Origin: Membranihabitans maritimus | GTDB taxonomy: Bacteria; Bacteroidota; Bacteroidia; Chitinophagales; Saprospiraceae | Length of the DNA stretch: 64,000 bases | Direction: 5' to 3' | Assembly: GCF_021729145.1 (NCBI RefSeq) | Contig: NZ_JAJSLW010000014.1 | Location: 1 to 64,000 of the forward strand | Part shown: piece by piece, positions 11,601-19,861 of the stretch | Numbering within the stretch: the first letter of the stretch is position 1 | How the letters are laid out: each line of letters starts with the position of its first letter | The notes under the pieces: generated by a model | Databases searched by the model: none | Told to the model about the DNA's origin: nothing | What the model saw: only the letters and a program-made list of their open reading frames with translations | Program-made: the position numbers and the translations under genes

Positions 11601-14600
11601 CATCCCGGTTGACAGGTGGCGCGGAAGTACCGTCGGTAGAGACGGATGCAGTAGGCGTTGCGACGGTCCATTTCAATGAAGACCGCACCATGGGAACGAT
11701 CAATGTGACGGTAAGTGGATTGAGTAGTTCTTTTGCAGGTGCGCATATACACGAAGCACCTTCGGGAGAGAACGGCGATGTATTGATCAATATGAGCGAC
11801 AGTTATACGAACGGCCGGATTACGCAGAGTTTTGAGATTACGGACAGTTTGATGACGAAGTTGTTGGAAGGCCACTTGTATGTGAACGTACATACGGAGA
11901 ATAATCCGGGTGGAGAATTGCGTGGGCAATTATCGCTGGAAGCACCGCACAGTTATACGGGTTGGATGAGCGGTTCTTCTGAAGTACCGTCGGTAGAAGC
12001 GGATGCGAGCGGACTGGTAACGGCGCACTATACACCGAACACGAACATATTGGAATTGAATGCACAGTGGAGCGGATTAACCGGTCCGATTACGGGTGCG
12101 CACTTGCACATGGGTTCAGCGGGAGAGAACGGTGATGTTGTAGAGAACCTGACGGATTTGGTGATCGGAGAGTCGATCAAGATCAAGATAGAAGCAGGAG
12201 ATTATATAGAAGCGTTGAACGCAGGCGAGATCTACTTGAATGTACATACGGAAGCGAACCCTGGCGGAGAGATCCGAGCGCAGTTAGCACCGACGCATGG
12301 GGTAGTGATAGATACGTGGATGACAGGCGGTCAGGAAGCCCCCTCGGCGGATAACAACGGGATAGGCTTAGGGTTGTTTGTACTGGATTCGGAACTGGAG
12401 ACGGTAGATTACTGGGTACAGACCTCGTCATTGACGGGCCCGATTACGGGAGCACATATTCACTCAGGAGAGTTAGGAGTATCAGGAGATGTGGTATTGA
12501 ACCTGACGGACGGTATAGACGGCTGGACGATCCAGGGAGAAGACGCATCAGTAAGTGCGGATTTGGTAAATACGATGTTGTCGGGAGACAATTACATCAA
12601 TGTACACACGGAGGCCTTTCCGGCTGGCGAGGTTCGAGGTCAATTGTACCGGTTGGCTCGAGACGGGTATGCCTTTAATATATGCCCGGACCAGCAGGTG
12701 AATGCACCGGTAATGGCTGATTCGGTGAGTGGCTCGGGAATATTTGCCTTCAACCGCGGGATGGACGAAGCGCATTTGATGGTAGTATCGAATGAATTGA
12801 GTTCGGATTTTGCAGGATCGCACATACACAATGGGGTGATGGGCGAAGACGGAGATGTGATTTTAAACTTCAGTGATGCATTTATGAACAACGGGGCATT
12901 TTTATACTTCACGGATTCGAGTGCCACGCCAATGACCTCGGAGTTTGCAGAGTTGGTTCGAATGGGCGAGACGTATGTGAATATCCATACGGAGAATAAC
13001 CCCGGCGGTGAATTACGCGGACAGATTATCAAGGAGTTATTGGAATGCGGAGTCGGAGTGGATACGGTGAACCAACCAGAGATAGTAGTAGAAGATCCGG
13101 GATTTGGCAGTGACATACTGGTCACATCCCGGTTGACAGGTGGCGCGGAAGTACCGTCGGTAGAGACGGATGCAGTAGGCGTTGCGACGGTCCATTTCAA
13201 TGAAGACCGCACCATGGGAACGATCAATGTGACGGTAAGTGGATTGAGTAGTTCTTTTGCAGGTGCGCATATACACGAAGCACCTTCGGGAGAGAACGGC
13301 GATGTATTGATCAATATGAGCGACAGTTATACGAACGGCCGGATTACGCAGAGTTTTGAGATTACGGACAGTTTGATGACGAAGTTGTTGGAAGGCCACT
13401 TGTATGTGAACGTACATACGGAGAATAATCCGGGTGGAGAATTGCGTGGGCAATTATCGCTGGAAGCACCGCACAGTTATACGGGTTGGATGAGCGGTTC
13501 TTCTGAAGTACCGTCGGTAGAAGCGGATGCGAGCGGACTGGTAACGGCGCACTATACACCGAACACGAACATATTGGAATTGAATGCACAGTGGAGCGGA
13601 TTAACCGGTCCGATTACGGGTGCGCACTTGCACATGGGTTCAGCGGGAGAGAACGGTGATGTTGTAGAGAACCTGACGGATTTGGTGATCGGAGAGTCGA
13701 TCAAGATCAAGATAGAAGCAGGAGATTATATAGAAGCGTTGAACGCAGGCGAGATCTACTTGAATGTACATACGGAAGCGAACCCTGGCGGAGAGATCCG
13801 AGCGCAGTTAGCACCGACGCATGGGGTAGTGATAGATACGTGGATGACAGGCGGTCAGGAAGCCCCCTCGGCGGATAACAACGGGATAGGCTTAGGGTTG
13901 TTTGTACTGGATTCGGAACTGGAGACGGTAGATTACTGGGTACAGACCTCGTCATTGACGGGCCCGATTACGGGAGCACATATTCACTCAGGAGAGTTAG
14001 GAGTATCAGGAGATGTGGTATTGAACCTGACGGACGGTATAGACGGCTGGACGATCCAGGGAGAAGACGCATCAGTAAGTGCGGATTTGGTAAATACGAT
14101 GTTGTCGGGAGACAATTACATCAATGTACACACGGAGGCCTTTCCGGCTGGCGAGGTTCGAGGTCAATTGTACCGGTTGGCTCGAGACGGGTATGCCTTT
14201 AATATATGCCCGGACCAGCAGGTGAATGCACCGGTAATGGCTGATTCGGTGAGTGGCTCGGGAATATTTGCCTTCAACCGCGGGATGGACGAAGCGCATT
14301 TGATGGTAGTATCGAATGAATTGAGTTCGGATTTTGCAGGATCGCACATACACAATGGGGTGATGGGCGAAGACGGAGATGTGATTTTAAACTTCAGTGA
14401 TGCATTTATGAACAACGGGGCATTTTTATACTTCACGGATTCGAGTGCCACGCCAATGACCTCGGAGTTTGCAGAGTTGGTTCGAATGGGCGAGACGTAT
14501 GTGAATATCCATACGGAGAATAACCCCGGCGGTGAATTACGCGGACAGATTATCAAGGAGTTATTGGAATGCGGATTCGGAGTGGATTCAACCGGACTAA

Positions 14601-14863
14601 AACCTGTACCTGATGAAGTTGAGGTATCAGTATTTCCAAATCCTGTAGCAAATTATGTTTCTTTGGAATTTCCAACATTAAGCCCTCAGGAAATAAGCTC
14701 ACTTAGGGTCTCAATTATCAATTACCAGGGAGATGTTGTTAGACAAATTAATAATGCATCTGATGTAGATTATATTGATGTTAGCAGTTTGTCATCAGGA
14801 ATTTATTTCGTTCGAGTAATCGGAAGGGATGGAGTACATTCTAAAAAATTCCTGAAAAAATAG
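8621..14863 (+). CDS. Giant secreted CHRD-domain protein with T9SS tail
   Basis: 2,080 residues from the ATG at 8621; a TTG 36 bases upstream gives a poorer signal peptide. Order: signal peptide (to about residue 27); three beta-propeller-like modules of about 310 residues starting near 49, 360 and 670, each with SSNT, DADGIYF/DADGLYF, LYQLNR/LYQINR, VVAQDAS-like and GNPVDVAFD-like motifs; two copies of a roughly 503-residue unit (about 976-1478 and 1484-1985) each with four CHRD domains (recognised by GAHIH...GDV and VHTENNPGGELRGQL-type motifs); and a type A T9SS sorting domain (VFPNPVANYVSLEF...KKFLKK). CHRD domains are known from chordin and many bacteria without a settled function. The tail implies transport across the outer membrane and attachment to the surface. 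A surface adhesin or matrix role is inference. Confidence 0.88.
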   Translation: MKHLHLIFYSLIILSGFSPGVLFGESPPDGEPTMNFQNPMADVNDPVSQVFVSSNTMSRVGIYSILTDESIFKWGFKNFADDADGIYYDAKNDAIYQLNRSENVIDAYSNVNESFQNGDLPPRLTSRSFSRFENGREVAVYNNRMVIAQDASPANGDENELVIYSVKPRGIGYEKTYSVDINLWGITLDRNDLYAVVDNSNKIAFFKSIFNNRDRSNVDPDEIYEVQGLTRTHGITYYEKEDLMILTDIGDAGSANDGGLIIIHNFSSASNDNYISRDEQIRIYGNNTHLGNPVDVAYDPAFNMIYVAERANKGGQFLGFEMPTNSGNFAPGYDDLFPGASSVNLHSFAGDLVLPEERTGQLFVSSNTQPIINVLNVSNWNNIKARKMKSQAMDADGIYFDWEEDLLYQLNRTENVVNTYSDVNKMLDFNKDPVLEYTSSSDFVNGREIAASNDRMVVAQDASDANESQNALIIYSISSGQLSFDQKFNVSENLWGIHLADADLWAIEDNSNRLLQFRNIFAQSGDSISPSNVYEIEGIVRTHGISYSAASDAMFLTDVGDAGSDSDGAFVIIYNFSSAAQDGVISLDEQMRVEGDETQLGNPVDIAFDAVNQMIYIAERANQGGQILGFRTPNTSGNSAPVYSKKFAGASAVYFAGEDQEVEAPAKISQFFVSSNTEGTVGTFDVFNNNMLEMNSFKVKGDDADGLYFNRSQDALYQINRSANRLVAYSDINKSLDEGKNPRYTGHSLKDFTNGRGLASHSDRLVVAQDASAENNFENKLYIYVVSPTTFGLFKTYDVDFNVWGITLDGPHMYAVEDNSNKIAYIKNFFNYREGKVEPTEEYIIEDLVRTHGITYDSQSDVMVLTDIGSAASDSDGALVIIHNFKQASADNIIRTGEQIRISGSKTHLGNPVDVAFDPEENEIYVAERAKSGGLVLAFDVPESSGNFAPYYSKEFPGASSIDRAGVPQEMEEPRNQPEIVVEDPGFGSDILVTSRLTGGAEVPSVETDAVGVATVHFNEDRTMGTINVTVSGLSSSFAGAHIHEAPSGENGDVLINMSDSYTNGRITQSFEITDSLMTKLLEGHLYVNVHTENNPGGELRGQLSLEAPHSYTGWMSGSSEVPSVEADASGLVTAHYTPNTNILELNAQWSGLTGPITGAHLHMGSAGENGDVVENLTDLVIGESIKIKIEAGDYIEALNAGEIYLNVHTEANPGGEIRAQLAPTHGVVIDTWMTGGQEAPSADNNGIGLGLFVLDSELETVDYWVQTSSLTGPITGAHIHSGELGVSGDVVLNLTDGIDGWTIQGEDASVSADLVNTMLSGDNYINVHTEAFPAGEVRGQLYRLARDGYAFNICPDQQVNAPVMADSVSGSGIFAFNRGMDEAHLMVVSNELSSDFAGSHIHNGVMGEDGDVILNFSDAFMNNGAFLYFTDSSATPMTSEFAELVRMGETYVNIHTENNPGGELRGQIIKELLECGVGVDTVNQPEIVVEDPGFGSDILVTSRLTGGAEVPSVETDAVGVATVHFNEDRTMGTINVTVSGLSSSFAGAHIHEAPSGENGDVLINMSDSYTNGRITQSFEITDSLMTKLLEGHLYVNVHTENNPGGELRGQLSLEAPHSYTGWMSGSSEVPSVEADASGLVTAHYTPNTNILELNAQWSGLTGPITGAHLHMGSAGENGDVVENLTDLVIGESIKIKIEAGDYIEALNAGEIYLNVHTEANPGGEIRAQLAPTHGVVIDTWMTGGQEAPSADNNGIGLGLFVLDSELETVDYWVQTSSLTGPITGAHIHSGELGVSGDVVLNLTDGIDGWTIQGEDASVSADLVNTMLSGDNYINVHTEAFPAGEVRGQLYRLARDGYAFNICPDQQVNAPVMADSVSGSGIFAFNRGMDEAHLMVVSNELSSDFAGSHIHNGVMGEDGDVILNFSDAFMNNGAFLYFTDSSATPMTSEFAELVRMGETYVNIHTENNPGGELRGQIIKELLECGFGVDSTGLKPVPDEVEVSVFPNPVANYVSLEFPTLSPQEISSLRVSIINYQGDVVRQINNASDVDYIDVSSLSSGIYFVRVIGRDGVHSKKFLKK
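11546..13051 (+). repeat. Tandem unit A of four CHRD domains
   Basis: 1,506 bases that recur at 13070-14575 with a period of 1,524 bases. Conceptual translations of both copies are identical in the coding frame and in two antisense frames, so the DNA is identical or almost so. The unit is visibly richer in GC than the rest of the gene. The 18-base linker at the junction is AGTCGGAGTGGATACGGT-like and differs from the end of copy B. Confidence 0.93.
13070..14575 (+). repeat. Tandem unit B of four CHRD domains
   Basis: Second copy of the 1,506-base unit. Identity ends inside the codons after LLECG, where copy B runs into the AT-richer linker and the T9SS tail. The copies are in frame, so the protein doubles its CHRD array from four to eight domains. 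Confidence 0.93.
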
Positions 14864-14911
14864 TCCCTGGAATGGAGCTATAGTAGATGTTTAGCTTTTT
14901 ATTAAGCTTTT

Positions 14912-14947
14912 AACCCACTTTTCATTGATTTGGAAAGTGGGTTTTTT
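14912..14947 (+). terminator. Terminator after the CHRD gene
   Basis: AACCCACTTT pairs with AAAGTGGGTT around an 11-base loop and is followed by TTTTTT. It lies 48 bases after the stop codon. Confidence 0.88.
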
Positions 14948-15011
14948 GTTACGTATATTGTAATTTTATTTTCAATTTGCATGTAATAATTTTAATTAAT
15001 TGTAGGCTAGT

Positions 15012-15506
15012 ATGAGCGGTATTATAATGTATATCATGGGTGTATCTGGCAGTGGGAAGACTACAATTGGTAAAATGATTGCAGAAAAGTTCAATTGTTC
15101 CTTTTATGATGGTGACCACTTCCATCCTGTAGCCAATGTTCAAAAGATGACTTCCGGTAAGCCTCTCACCGATGAAGATCGGTATGGTTGGCTAGTGAAT
15201 ATTAACACCTTTGTAAAGAAGAAAATTGAAAGAGAAAATGTTGTTTTTGCGTGTTCAGCACTAAAAGCTTCTTACCGCGAGATTTTAATTAGCGGTATTC
15301 CTAGAGATTGTTTTCAATGGGTGTGGTTGAAGTGTGACTATACTACAATTTACCAAAGGATGCAATCCAGGGAGCACTTTATGCCTCCTTCACTATTGAG
15401 ATCACAATTTGATCTTTTAGAAATTCCTGAAAATTGTTGGATTGTTGATACCAGTGAATCACTAGGGGGTATAAAGCAACAATTAGATCAATTCCTTTTA
15501 AAATAA
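15012..15506 (+). CDS. gntK: Gluconokinase
   Basis: 164 residues, normal for GntK. The P-loop is GVSGSGKTT, followed by the family motifs FYDGDHFHP, NVQKMTSGKPLTDEDR and ACSALKASYR. It phosphorylates gluconate to 6-phosphogluconate with ATP in the cytosol and feeds the pentose phosphate or Entner-Doudoroff routes. No gluconate transporter or other gnt gene is nearby, so it appears to be a single-gene unit. The first ATG (15012) is taken; a second at 15030 is possible. Confidence 0.93.
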   Translation: MSGIIMYIMGVSGSGKTTIGKMIAEKFNCSFYDGDHFHPVANVQKMTSGKPLTDEDRYGWLVNINTFVKKKIERENVVFACSALKASYREILISGIPRDCFQWVWLKCDYTTIYQRMQSREHFMPPSLLRSQFDLLEIPENCWIVDTSESLGGIKQQLDQFLLK

Positions 15507-15628
15507 TTTTTATTGTGGGGTGAATTGACGCCCGGTATTTGAGAAAAGACACCTGGCCGTATTATCAAAATTCATATGTTAAAAGTTTGTACGCAAAAGA
15601 GTTGCAGGTATTTTTTTATCCCATCTTT

Positions 15629-15658
15629 TTTGTGGAATGAAGTTTTGTTATATATTTG
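15629..15658 (+). promoter_or_regulatory. Promoter of the heme-uptake operon
   Basis: TTTG (15629-15632), 18 bases, then TATATTTG (15651-15658): an exact match to the Bacteroidota housekeeping promoter. The predicted start is about 30 bases before the hmuY-like ATG. No Fur box was recognised with confidence. Confidence 0.75.
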
Positions 15659-15694
15659 TATTTAATAAGACTTAGTCCAAATAAACTTAATTAT

Positions 15695-16960
15695 ATGAAT
15701 ACGAATATTTACACTTTATTTTTGCTACTATGTACATGGCCTGTATTTTCCCAGGAAATTGAGCAAATCGATCAGGGAACCAACTATACACAAACAGTTT
15801 ATTATGACCTGGCTTCAGGTGAAAAGACTGCTGTTGATTATACTCAATGGGATATTGCATTTTCCGTTGCCAATCGCAGTGTTGGTGTTCTGATCAATGA
15901 ATCTGTTAGTGGAGCAGATGATGCCACAGCGGTAAGCCTTTATAGTATTGACACATTGGATTTTGCAGGAGCTGACACTACAATGATCTCGGATACTCTA
16001 TTCAATAGTAGTGTATCATGGGGCCAGGGGGCTTTTAATGAAGCTGCTGATACATCTGATGTTTTTGACTTTGGTTGGGGACTTTACAGTCCCTCGAACC
16101 ATATACTAACAGGTAACCGAGTTTTTATTGTAAAACTAAGGTCAGGGGTGTACAAAAAATTGCTGATTAATGAATATAGCAATAGTCAATATAAATTTAC
16201 ATATGCTGACCTTGATGGAGAAAATGAGGTCATAGATAGTGTAGCGTCATCTGACTATATGGGCAAGACATTGGCATATTATTCTTTGGAAGATCAGGCG
16301 GCTTTGGATGTAGAACCCGAAGAATGGGATTTACAATTTACGAGATATGTTACTCCGTTAGTTGCTGGTCCAGGGATCATATTACAGTACAGTGTTACCG
16401 GAGTTTTGATTAATGCAGGGGTTGAGGTTGCTGAAGCGCAGGGAGTAGATCCTGAGACTGTATCTTTTGATAGCTATGCAGATAGTTTATCTACAGATCT
16501 TGAAACCATTGGTTATGATTGGAAATCATATGATTTCAATGCCGGAGCTTATTCTGTTCCTGAGGATCTGGTCTATTTTGTAAAGACTGCAAATGATAGC
16601 ATTTGGAAAATTCAATTCCTGGACTTTGATAACACTACTGGTACATCGACTTTTGAGAAGACTTTTATTGAAGTCTTAGCTAATAATGCTTTGGTACCAT
16701 CGTTTGTGAAATCCACAAATTTGTTTCCAAATCCTATCAGGGGTGGACAATTGACATTAGAATTTGATTCAAAAAGAACTATACACAATGCAACAGTATC
16801 AATATACAATTCGGTTGGTCAGAATTTAAGTAATCAGGTAGTACAAATCAGACAAGGACCAAATCGTATCACGACTGAAGTCAATAGTGGATCGGGTATG
16901 CATTATTTAATGGTAAGAATGGGAGAAAGTGTTCTTACCAAACCTTTTGTTGTTAAATAG
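15695..16960 (+). CDS. hmuY: HmuY-like hemophore with T9SS tail
   Basis: 421 residues. A plain signal peptide (NTNIYTLFLLLCTWPVFSQ) is followed by two related halves. Each has a W-D-[IL]-x-F motif (YTQWDIAFSV, EEWDLQFTRY) followed by GVLIN, then a W/F...VYFVK or VFIVK strand. This is the pattern of the HmuY heme-binding domain, here apparently in tandem. The C terminus is a T9SS type A sorting domain (LFPNPIRGG...KPFVVK). Known HmuY proteins are lipoproteins with one domain, so this form would be anchored by T9SS instead. It heads an operon with an ABC importer, HmuS and a TonB receptor. Heme as ligand is inferred from the family and neighbours. ATG 15695 is chosen over an upstream TTG that lies inside the promoter. 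Confidence 0.75.
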   Translation: MNTNIYTLFLLLCTWPVFSQEIEQIDQGTNYTQTVYYDLASGEKTAVDYTQWDIAFSVANRSVGVLINESVSGADDATAVSLYSIDTLDFAGADTTMISDTLFNSSVSWGQGAFNEAADTSDVFDFGWGLYSPSNHILTGNRVFIVKLRSGVYKKLLINEYSNSQYKFTYADLDGENEVIDSVASSDYMGKTLAYYSLEDQAALDVEPEEWDLQFTRYVTPLVAGPGIILQYSVTGVLINAGVEVAEAQGVDPETVSFDSYADSLSTDLETIGYDWKSYDFNAGAYSVPEDLVYFVKTANDSIWKIQFLDFDNTTGTSTFEKTFIEVLANNALVPSFVKSTNLFPNPIRGGQLTLEFDSKRTIHNATVSIYNSVGQNLSNQVVQIRQGPNRITTEVNSGSGMHYLMVRMGESVLTKPFVVK

Positions 16961-16994
16961 TAAAGCTGTGATTTTAAATCGAAACCATTTGAAT

Positions 16995-17894
16995 ATGAGA
17001 ATAAAATTATTGGCTTTAGCGGGGATGATTCTTTTACTTACCTATTGCCAGCCTTCAGGCAGTTCTGGTGGAGAGAGTACAGATGTGGTAGGGTTGGATA
17101 AGGAGGAAGATTTGCGAATCGTATCTTTGAGTGGTTTTCTCACAGAATTATTATTTGAACTTGGGTATGGTGATAAGATAGTAGGTATTGATGTGACCAG
17201 TACATATCCCCCGGAAGCAAATCAAATTGAAAAGCTAGGCCATATAAGTCAGTTGAATGCTGAAGGGATACTGGGATTAAACCCGGATGTGATTTTTATG
17301 GAAGAGGATCAAATAAAACAGAGTGATATTTTCAGTCAACTAGAAAATTCAACGATAGAAATTGTTTCTGTAAAGACCAAGTATACGTTAATGAATGCTG
17401 TGCATGTAGCAGAAAAAATAAAAGAGTTTATCCCCATTGATGAAAAGGAGATAAATGAACTAAGAAAAGAGTTGATATCAGATAGCACGGCATTGAGTGA
17501 ATACCTAATCAATGAGCAGAATAAACCTTCTATACTGTTTATTTATGCCAGGGGCGGGGGGAATTTGATGGTGGCTGGAGAAAATACTTCAGCCCAGGCG
17601 ATTATTGAATTAGCCGGAGGTGAGAATGCCATCACGTCTTTTGAAAATTTCCGGGCTTTATCTCCCGAGGCTTTGTTAGAGGCTTCTCCTGAAGTCATCC
17701 TTATGTTTGATTCCGGGCTCGCCAGTCTCAATGGAAAAGAAGGGCTTTCCAAGGTTCCGGGTATTTCCCAGACACCTGCATATCAAAATGATCGGGTAGT
17801 CACCATGGATGGCCATTATCTTACCGGATTCGGCCCCAGGGTGGGGAAGGCGGCACTGGAGTTAGCTAAAAAGATAAATACAAAAGAACTTTAA
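16995..17894 (+). CDS. hmuT: Heme ABC transporter substrate-binding lipoprotein
   Basis: 299 residues from ATG 16995. It has a lipoprotein signal (LALAGMILLLTYCQ; Tyr at -1 of the Cys is unusual) and then a helical-backbone binding protein of the BtuF/FhuD/HmuT type: RIVSLSGFLTELLFELGYGD, VGIDVTSTYPPEA, LNPDVIFME and the C-terminal GPRVGKAALELAKKI. It would receive heme in the periplasm from the TonB receptor and pass it to the permease. It is 34 bases after hmuY and 12 before hmuU. Cobalamin is an alternative ligand of the fold; the adjacent HmuS argues for heme. Confidence 0.88.
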   Translation: MRIKLLALAGMILLLTYCQPSGSSGGESTDVVGLDKEEDLRIVSLSGFLTELLFELGYGDKIVGIDVTSTYPPEANQIEKLGHISQLNAEGILGLNPDVIFMEEDQIKQSDIFSQLENSTIEIVSVKTKYTLMNAVHVAEKIKEFIPIDEKEINELRKELISDSTALSEYLINEQNKPSILFIYARGGGNLMVAGENTSAQAIIELAGGENAITSFENFRALSPEALLEASPEVILMFDSGLASLNGKEGLSKVPGISQTPAYQNDRVVTMDGHYLTGFGPRVGKAALELAKKINTKEL

Positions 17895-17906
17895 ATTCAG
17901 TGAGCT

Positions 17907-18962
17907 ATGAATATTAAGGCAAATACGGTTTTGGTTGGTATGGTAGTCTTACTATTAGCTGTTATTTGCTTTTCGCTTTTTGTAGGAGCATATTCTGTCC
18001 CCGCTTCAGATATTATCAAGTCTTTTAAAGCTGCATTGGTTTCATCGGGTAAATCTCAGGACGAATTGATTGGTGTCAATACATTCTTATTGTTTCAAAT
18101 TCGATTGCCCCGTATCCTGTTATCAGGAATTACAGGGGCCGGGCTGGCCATTACAGGAGCGGCTATACAGGGCTTGTTTAGGAACCCGCTGGCAGATCCT
18201 TCGCTAATAGGGATTACCAACGGAGCAATGCTTTTTGCTGTTTTTGCCCTGGTAATGATGGGATCAATAATGGCATTTATTCCCGAGTTTTTACAGCAAT
18301 CGGTTGTGGCTATTTTTGCCTTTGGTGGAAGTATAATATCTACTTATATCGTATATTTTTTATCACAACGAGGTGGTAAAACCTTTGTTGTGACAATGCT
18401 ACTGGCGGGAATAGCTCTTTCGGCATTAGCTGCTGCAGTTTCCGGAATTTTTATTTACTTGTCTGACGAACAGCAATTACGGGATATAACATTCTGGACA
18501 CTGGGAAGTTTCAGTGGTGCTTCATGGGGACAGTTGTTCATAGCAGCGCCTGTGATTTTATTGGGATCATTTGCTCTGGACCGATTTTCGGTATCATTAA
18601 ATGCAATTCTATTAGGGGAAAATGAAGCGGAATATCTGGGTGTTGATGTAGAAAAAGTAAAATCCGGTATCATTTTATTGACTTCTTTGGTCGTAGGTGT
18701 TTGCATTGCCATGAGTGGAATTATTGGTTTTGTAGGGTTAATTATCCCCCATTTTATAAGGATATTAAAGGGGGCGGACTATCGATTTTTAATGAAGGCT
18801 TCAGCACTGGGAGGTGCTATTTTTATGATCCTGGCTGATGATCTTGCCAGGACTATAATTGCTCCGGCTGAATTACCTATTGGTATTTTATCCGCATTAA
18901 TTGGAGGACCTTTTTTCTTGTGGCTGTTAATGCGGACCAACCAGGAAAGACTGATGATATGA
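17907..18962 (+). CDS. hmuU: Heme ABC transporter permease (FecCD family)
   Basis: 351 residues with about ten membrane helices. Family signatures are RLPRILLSGITGAGLAITGA, QGLFRNPLADPSLIG and GIIGFVGLIIPH. It forms the inner-membrane channel with the ATPase encoded next. Its TGA stop overlaps the ATG of hmuV (ATGA, 18959-18962), which indicates coupled translation. Confidence 0.93.
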   Translation: MNIKANTVLVGMVVLLLAVICFSLFVGAYSVPASDIIKSFKAALVSSGKSQDELIGVNTFLLFQIRLPRILLSGITGAGLAITGAAIQGLFRNPLADPSLIGITNGAMLFAVFALVMMGSIMAFIPEFLQQSVVAIFAFGGSIISTYIVYFLSQRGGKTFVVTMLLAGIALSALAAAVSGIFIYLSDEQQLRDITFWTLGSFSGASWGQLFIAAPVILLGSFALDRFSVSLNAILLGENEAEYLGVDVEKVKSGIILLTSLVVGVCIAMSGIIGFVGLIIPHFIRILKGADYRFLMKASALGGAIFMILADDLARTIIAPAELPIGILSALIGGPFFLWLLMRTNQERLMI

Positions 18963-19750
18963 TAGAGATAAAGGGTATTGACGTTGTGAAAGGAAATCGA
19001 AAGATCATAGAAGACGTATCGTTTTCGATACGGCCTTCTCAATTTACCGTCGTTCTTGGAATGAACGGCGCGGGAAAGACTACTTTGCTAAGTGCTATTA
19101 CCAGCAGAGAAAAATTAAGTAAAGGTGAAATTGTCTGGGATCGAAAAAGATTATATGATTTTGACCTTAAGGATTTGGCAGTCAGAAGGGCTGTCCTTTC
19201 CCAAAAATTTTCTCTCGGATTTCCTATGAAGGTAAAAGAATTAGTAGAAATGGGATGCTATCCTATCAAACGAAAAATATCCAATATTGAAAAAAAGGAA
19301 CTCATTCATAATGCCCTTACTGAGGTAGGAATGAGGTCATTCCTCAACAGAGATTTTATCAGTTTGTCCGGGGGAGAGCAAAAAAGAGTTCTTTTGGCCA
19401 AATGTCTGGTTCAGCTAGATGACAAATGTGAACAAGGAGATTCCAAATACTTGTTCCTGGATGAACCAACCGCCTCTATAGATATCCAACACTCCTTCAA
19501 AATATTACAATTGGTAAAAGAATTAACGATAAAGAAGGGCATTGGTGTTTTTGCCATTTTGCACGATTTGAATTTGGCTGCTCAATTTGCAGATAAGATC
19601 ATTATACTGAAAAATGGCAGGATCACCCATAAGGGTAGTCCAACGGAAGTTTTTAAAGAAACCCACATAGAATCCTCCTTGGGTATAAAGTCAATAATTC
19701 AGAAACACCCGTTGTTTGGGTGTCCACATATCACAACCTTACCATCATGA
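18959..19750 (+). CDS. hmuV: Heme ABC transporter ATP-binding protein
   Basis: 263 residues from the ATG that overlaps the hmuU stop. Walker A is GMNGAGKTT, the signature is LSGGEQKR, Walker B is KYLFLDEPTAS and the switch His is in ILHDLNLAAQ. It is close to HmuV/FecE ATPases. An upstream in-frame ATG at 18920 lies inside hmuU and is less likely. Its own stop codon overlaps an ATG again (19747-19750), opening a 37-codon frame. Confidence 0.93.
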   Translation: MIEIKGIDVVKGNRKIIEDVSFSIRPSQFTVVLGMNGAGKTTLLSAITSREKLSKGEIVWDRKRLYDFDLKDLAVRRAVLSQKFSLGFPMKVKELVEMGCYPIKRKISNIEKKELIHNALTEVGMRSFLNRDFISLSGGEQKRVLLAKCLVQLDDKCEQGDSKYLFLDEPTASIDIQHSFKILQLVKELTIKKGIGVFAILHDLNLAAQFADKIIILKNGRITHKGSPTEVFKETHIESSLGIKSIIQKHPLFGCPHITTLPS

Positions 19751-19860
19751 TAGAAAATGGGATTTTGTTTGTCAAAGAAAGCATGATGATGACCTACAAT
19801 ATTTTTTTTCATGGTTTAAGAGTGGATAAATTTTTCAGGTTTAGCAGTAAAAATAATTGA
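19747..19860 (+). CDS. Candidate 37-codon gene in the heme operon
   Basis: ATG 19747 overlaps the hmuV stop as ATGA, the same coupling as hmuU-hmuV. The frame runs 37 codons and ends with TGA at 19858-19860, one base before the ATG of hmuS. It therefore fills the only sizable gap in the operon exactly. The predicted peptide (MIENGILFVKESMMMTYN...) is basic at its end, has three Met in a row, one His and several Phe, and no membrane helix. I recognise no family. It could be a small operon protein or a chance frame; the two-sided fit is the main evidence. Confidence 0.45.
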   Translation: MIENGILFVKESMMMTYNIFFHGLRVDKFFRFSSKNN

Positions 19861-19861
19861 A

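Noticed and set aside
11501-14556. Long antisense frames (up to 224 codons) opposite the CHRD cassette
   Set aside because: They repeat exactly with the cassette period and are explained by its GC-rich codon bias; no start context or family.
16995-19750. Cobalamin or siderophore uptake by the ABC transporter
   Set aside because: Possible by fold, but HmuS and the HmuY-like protein in the same operon favour heme.
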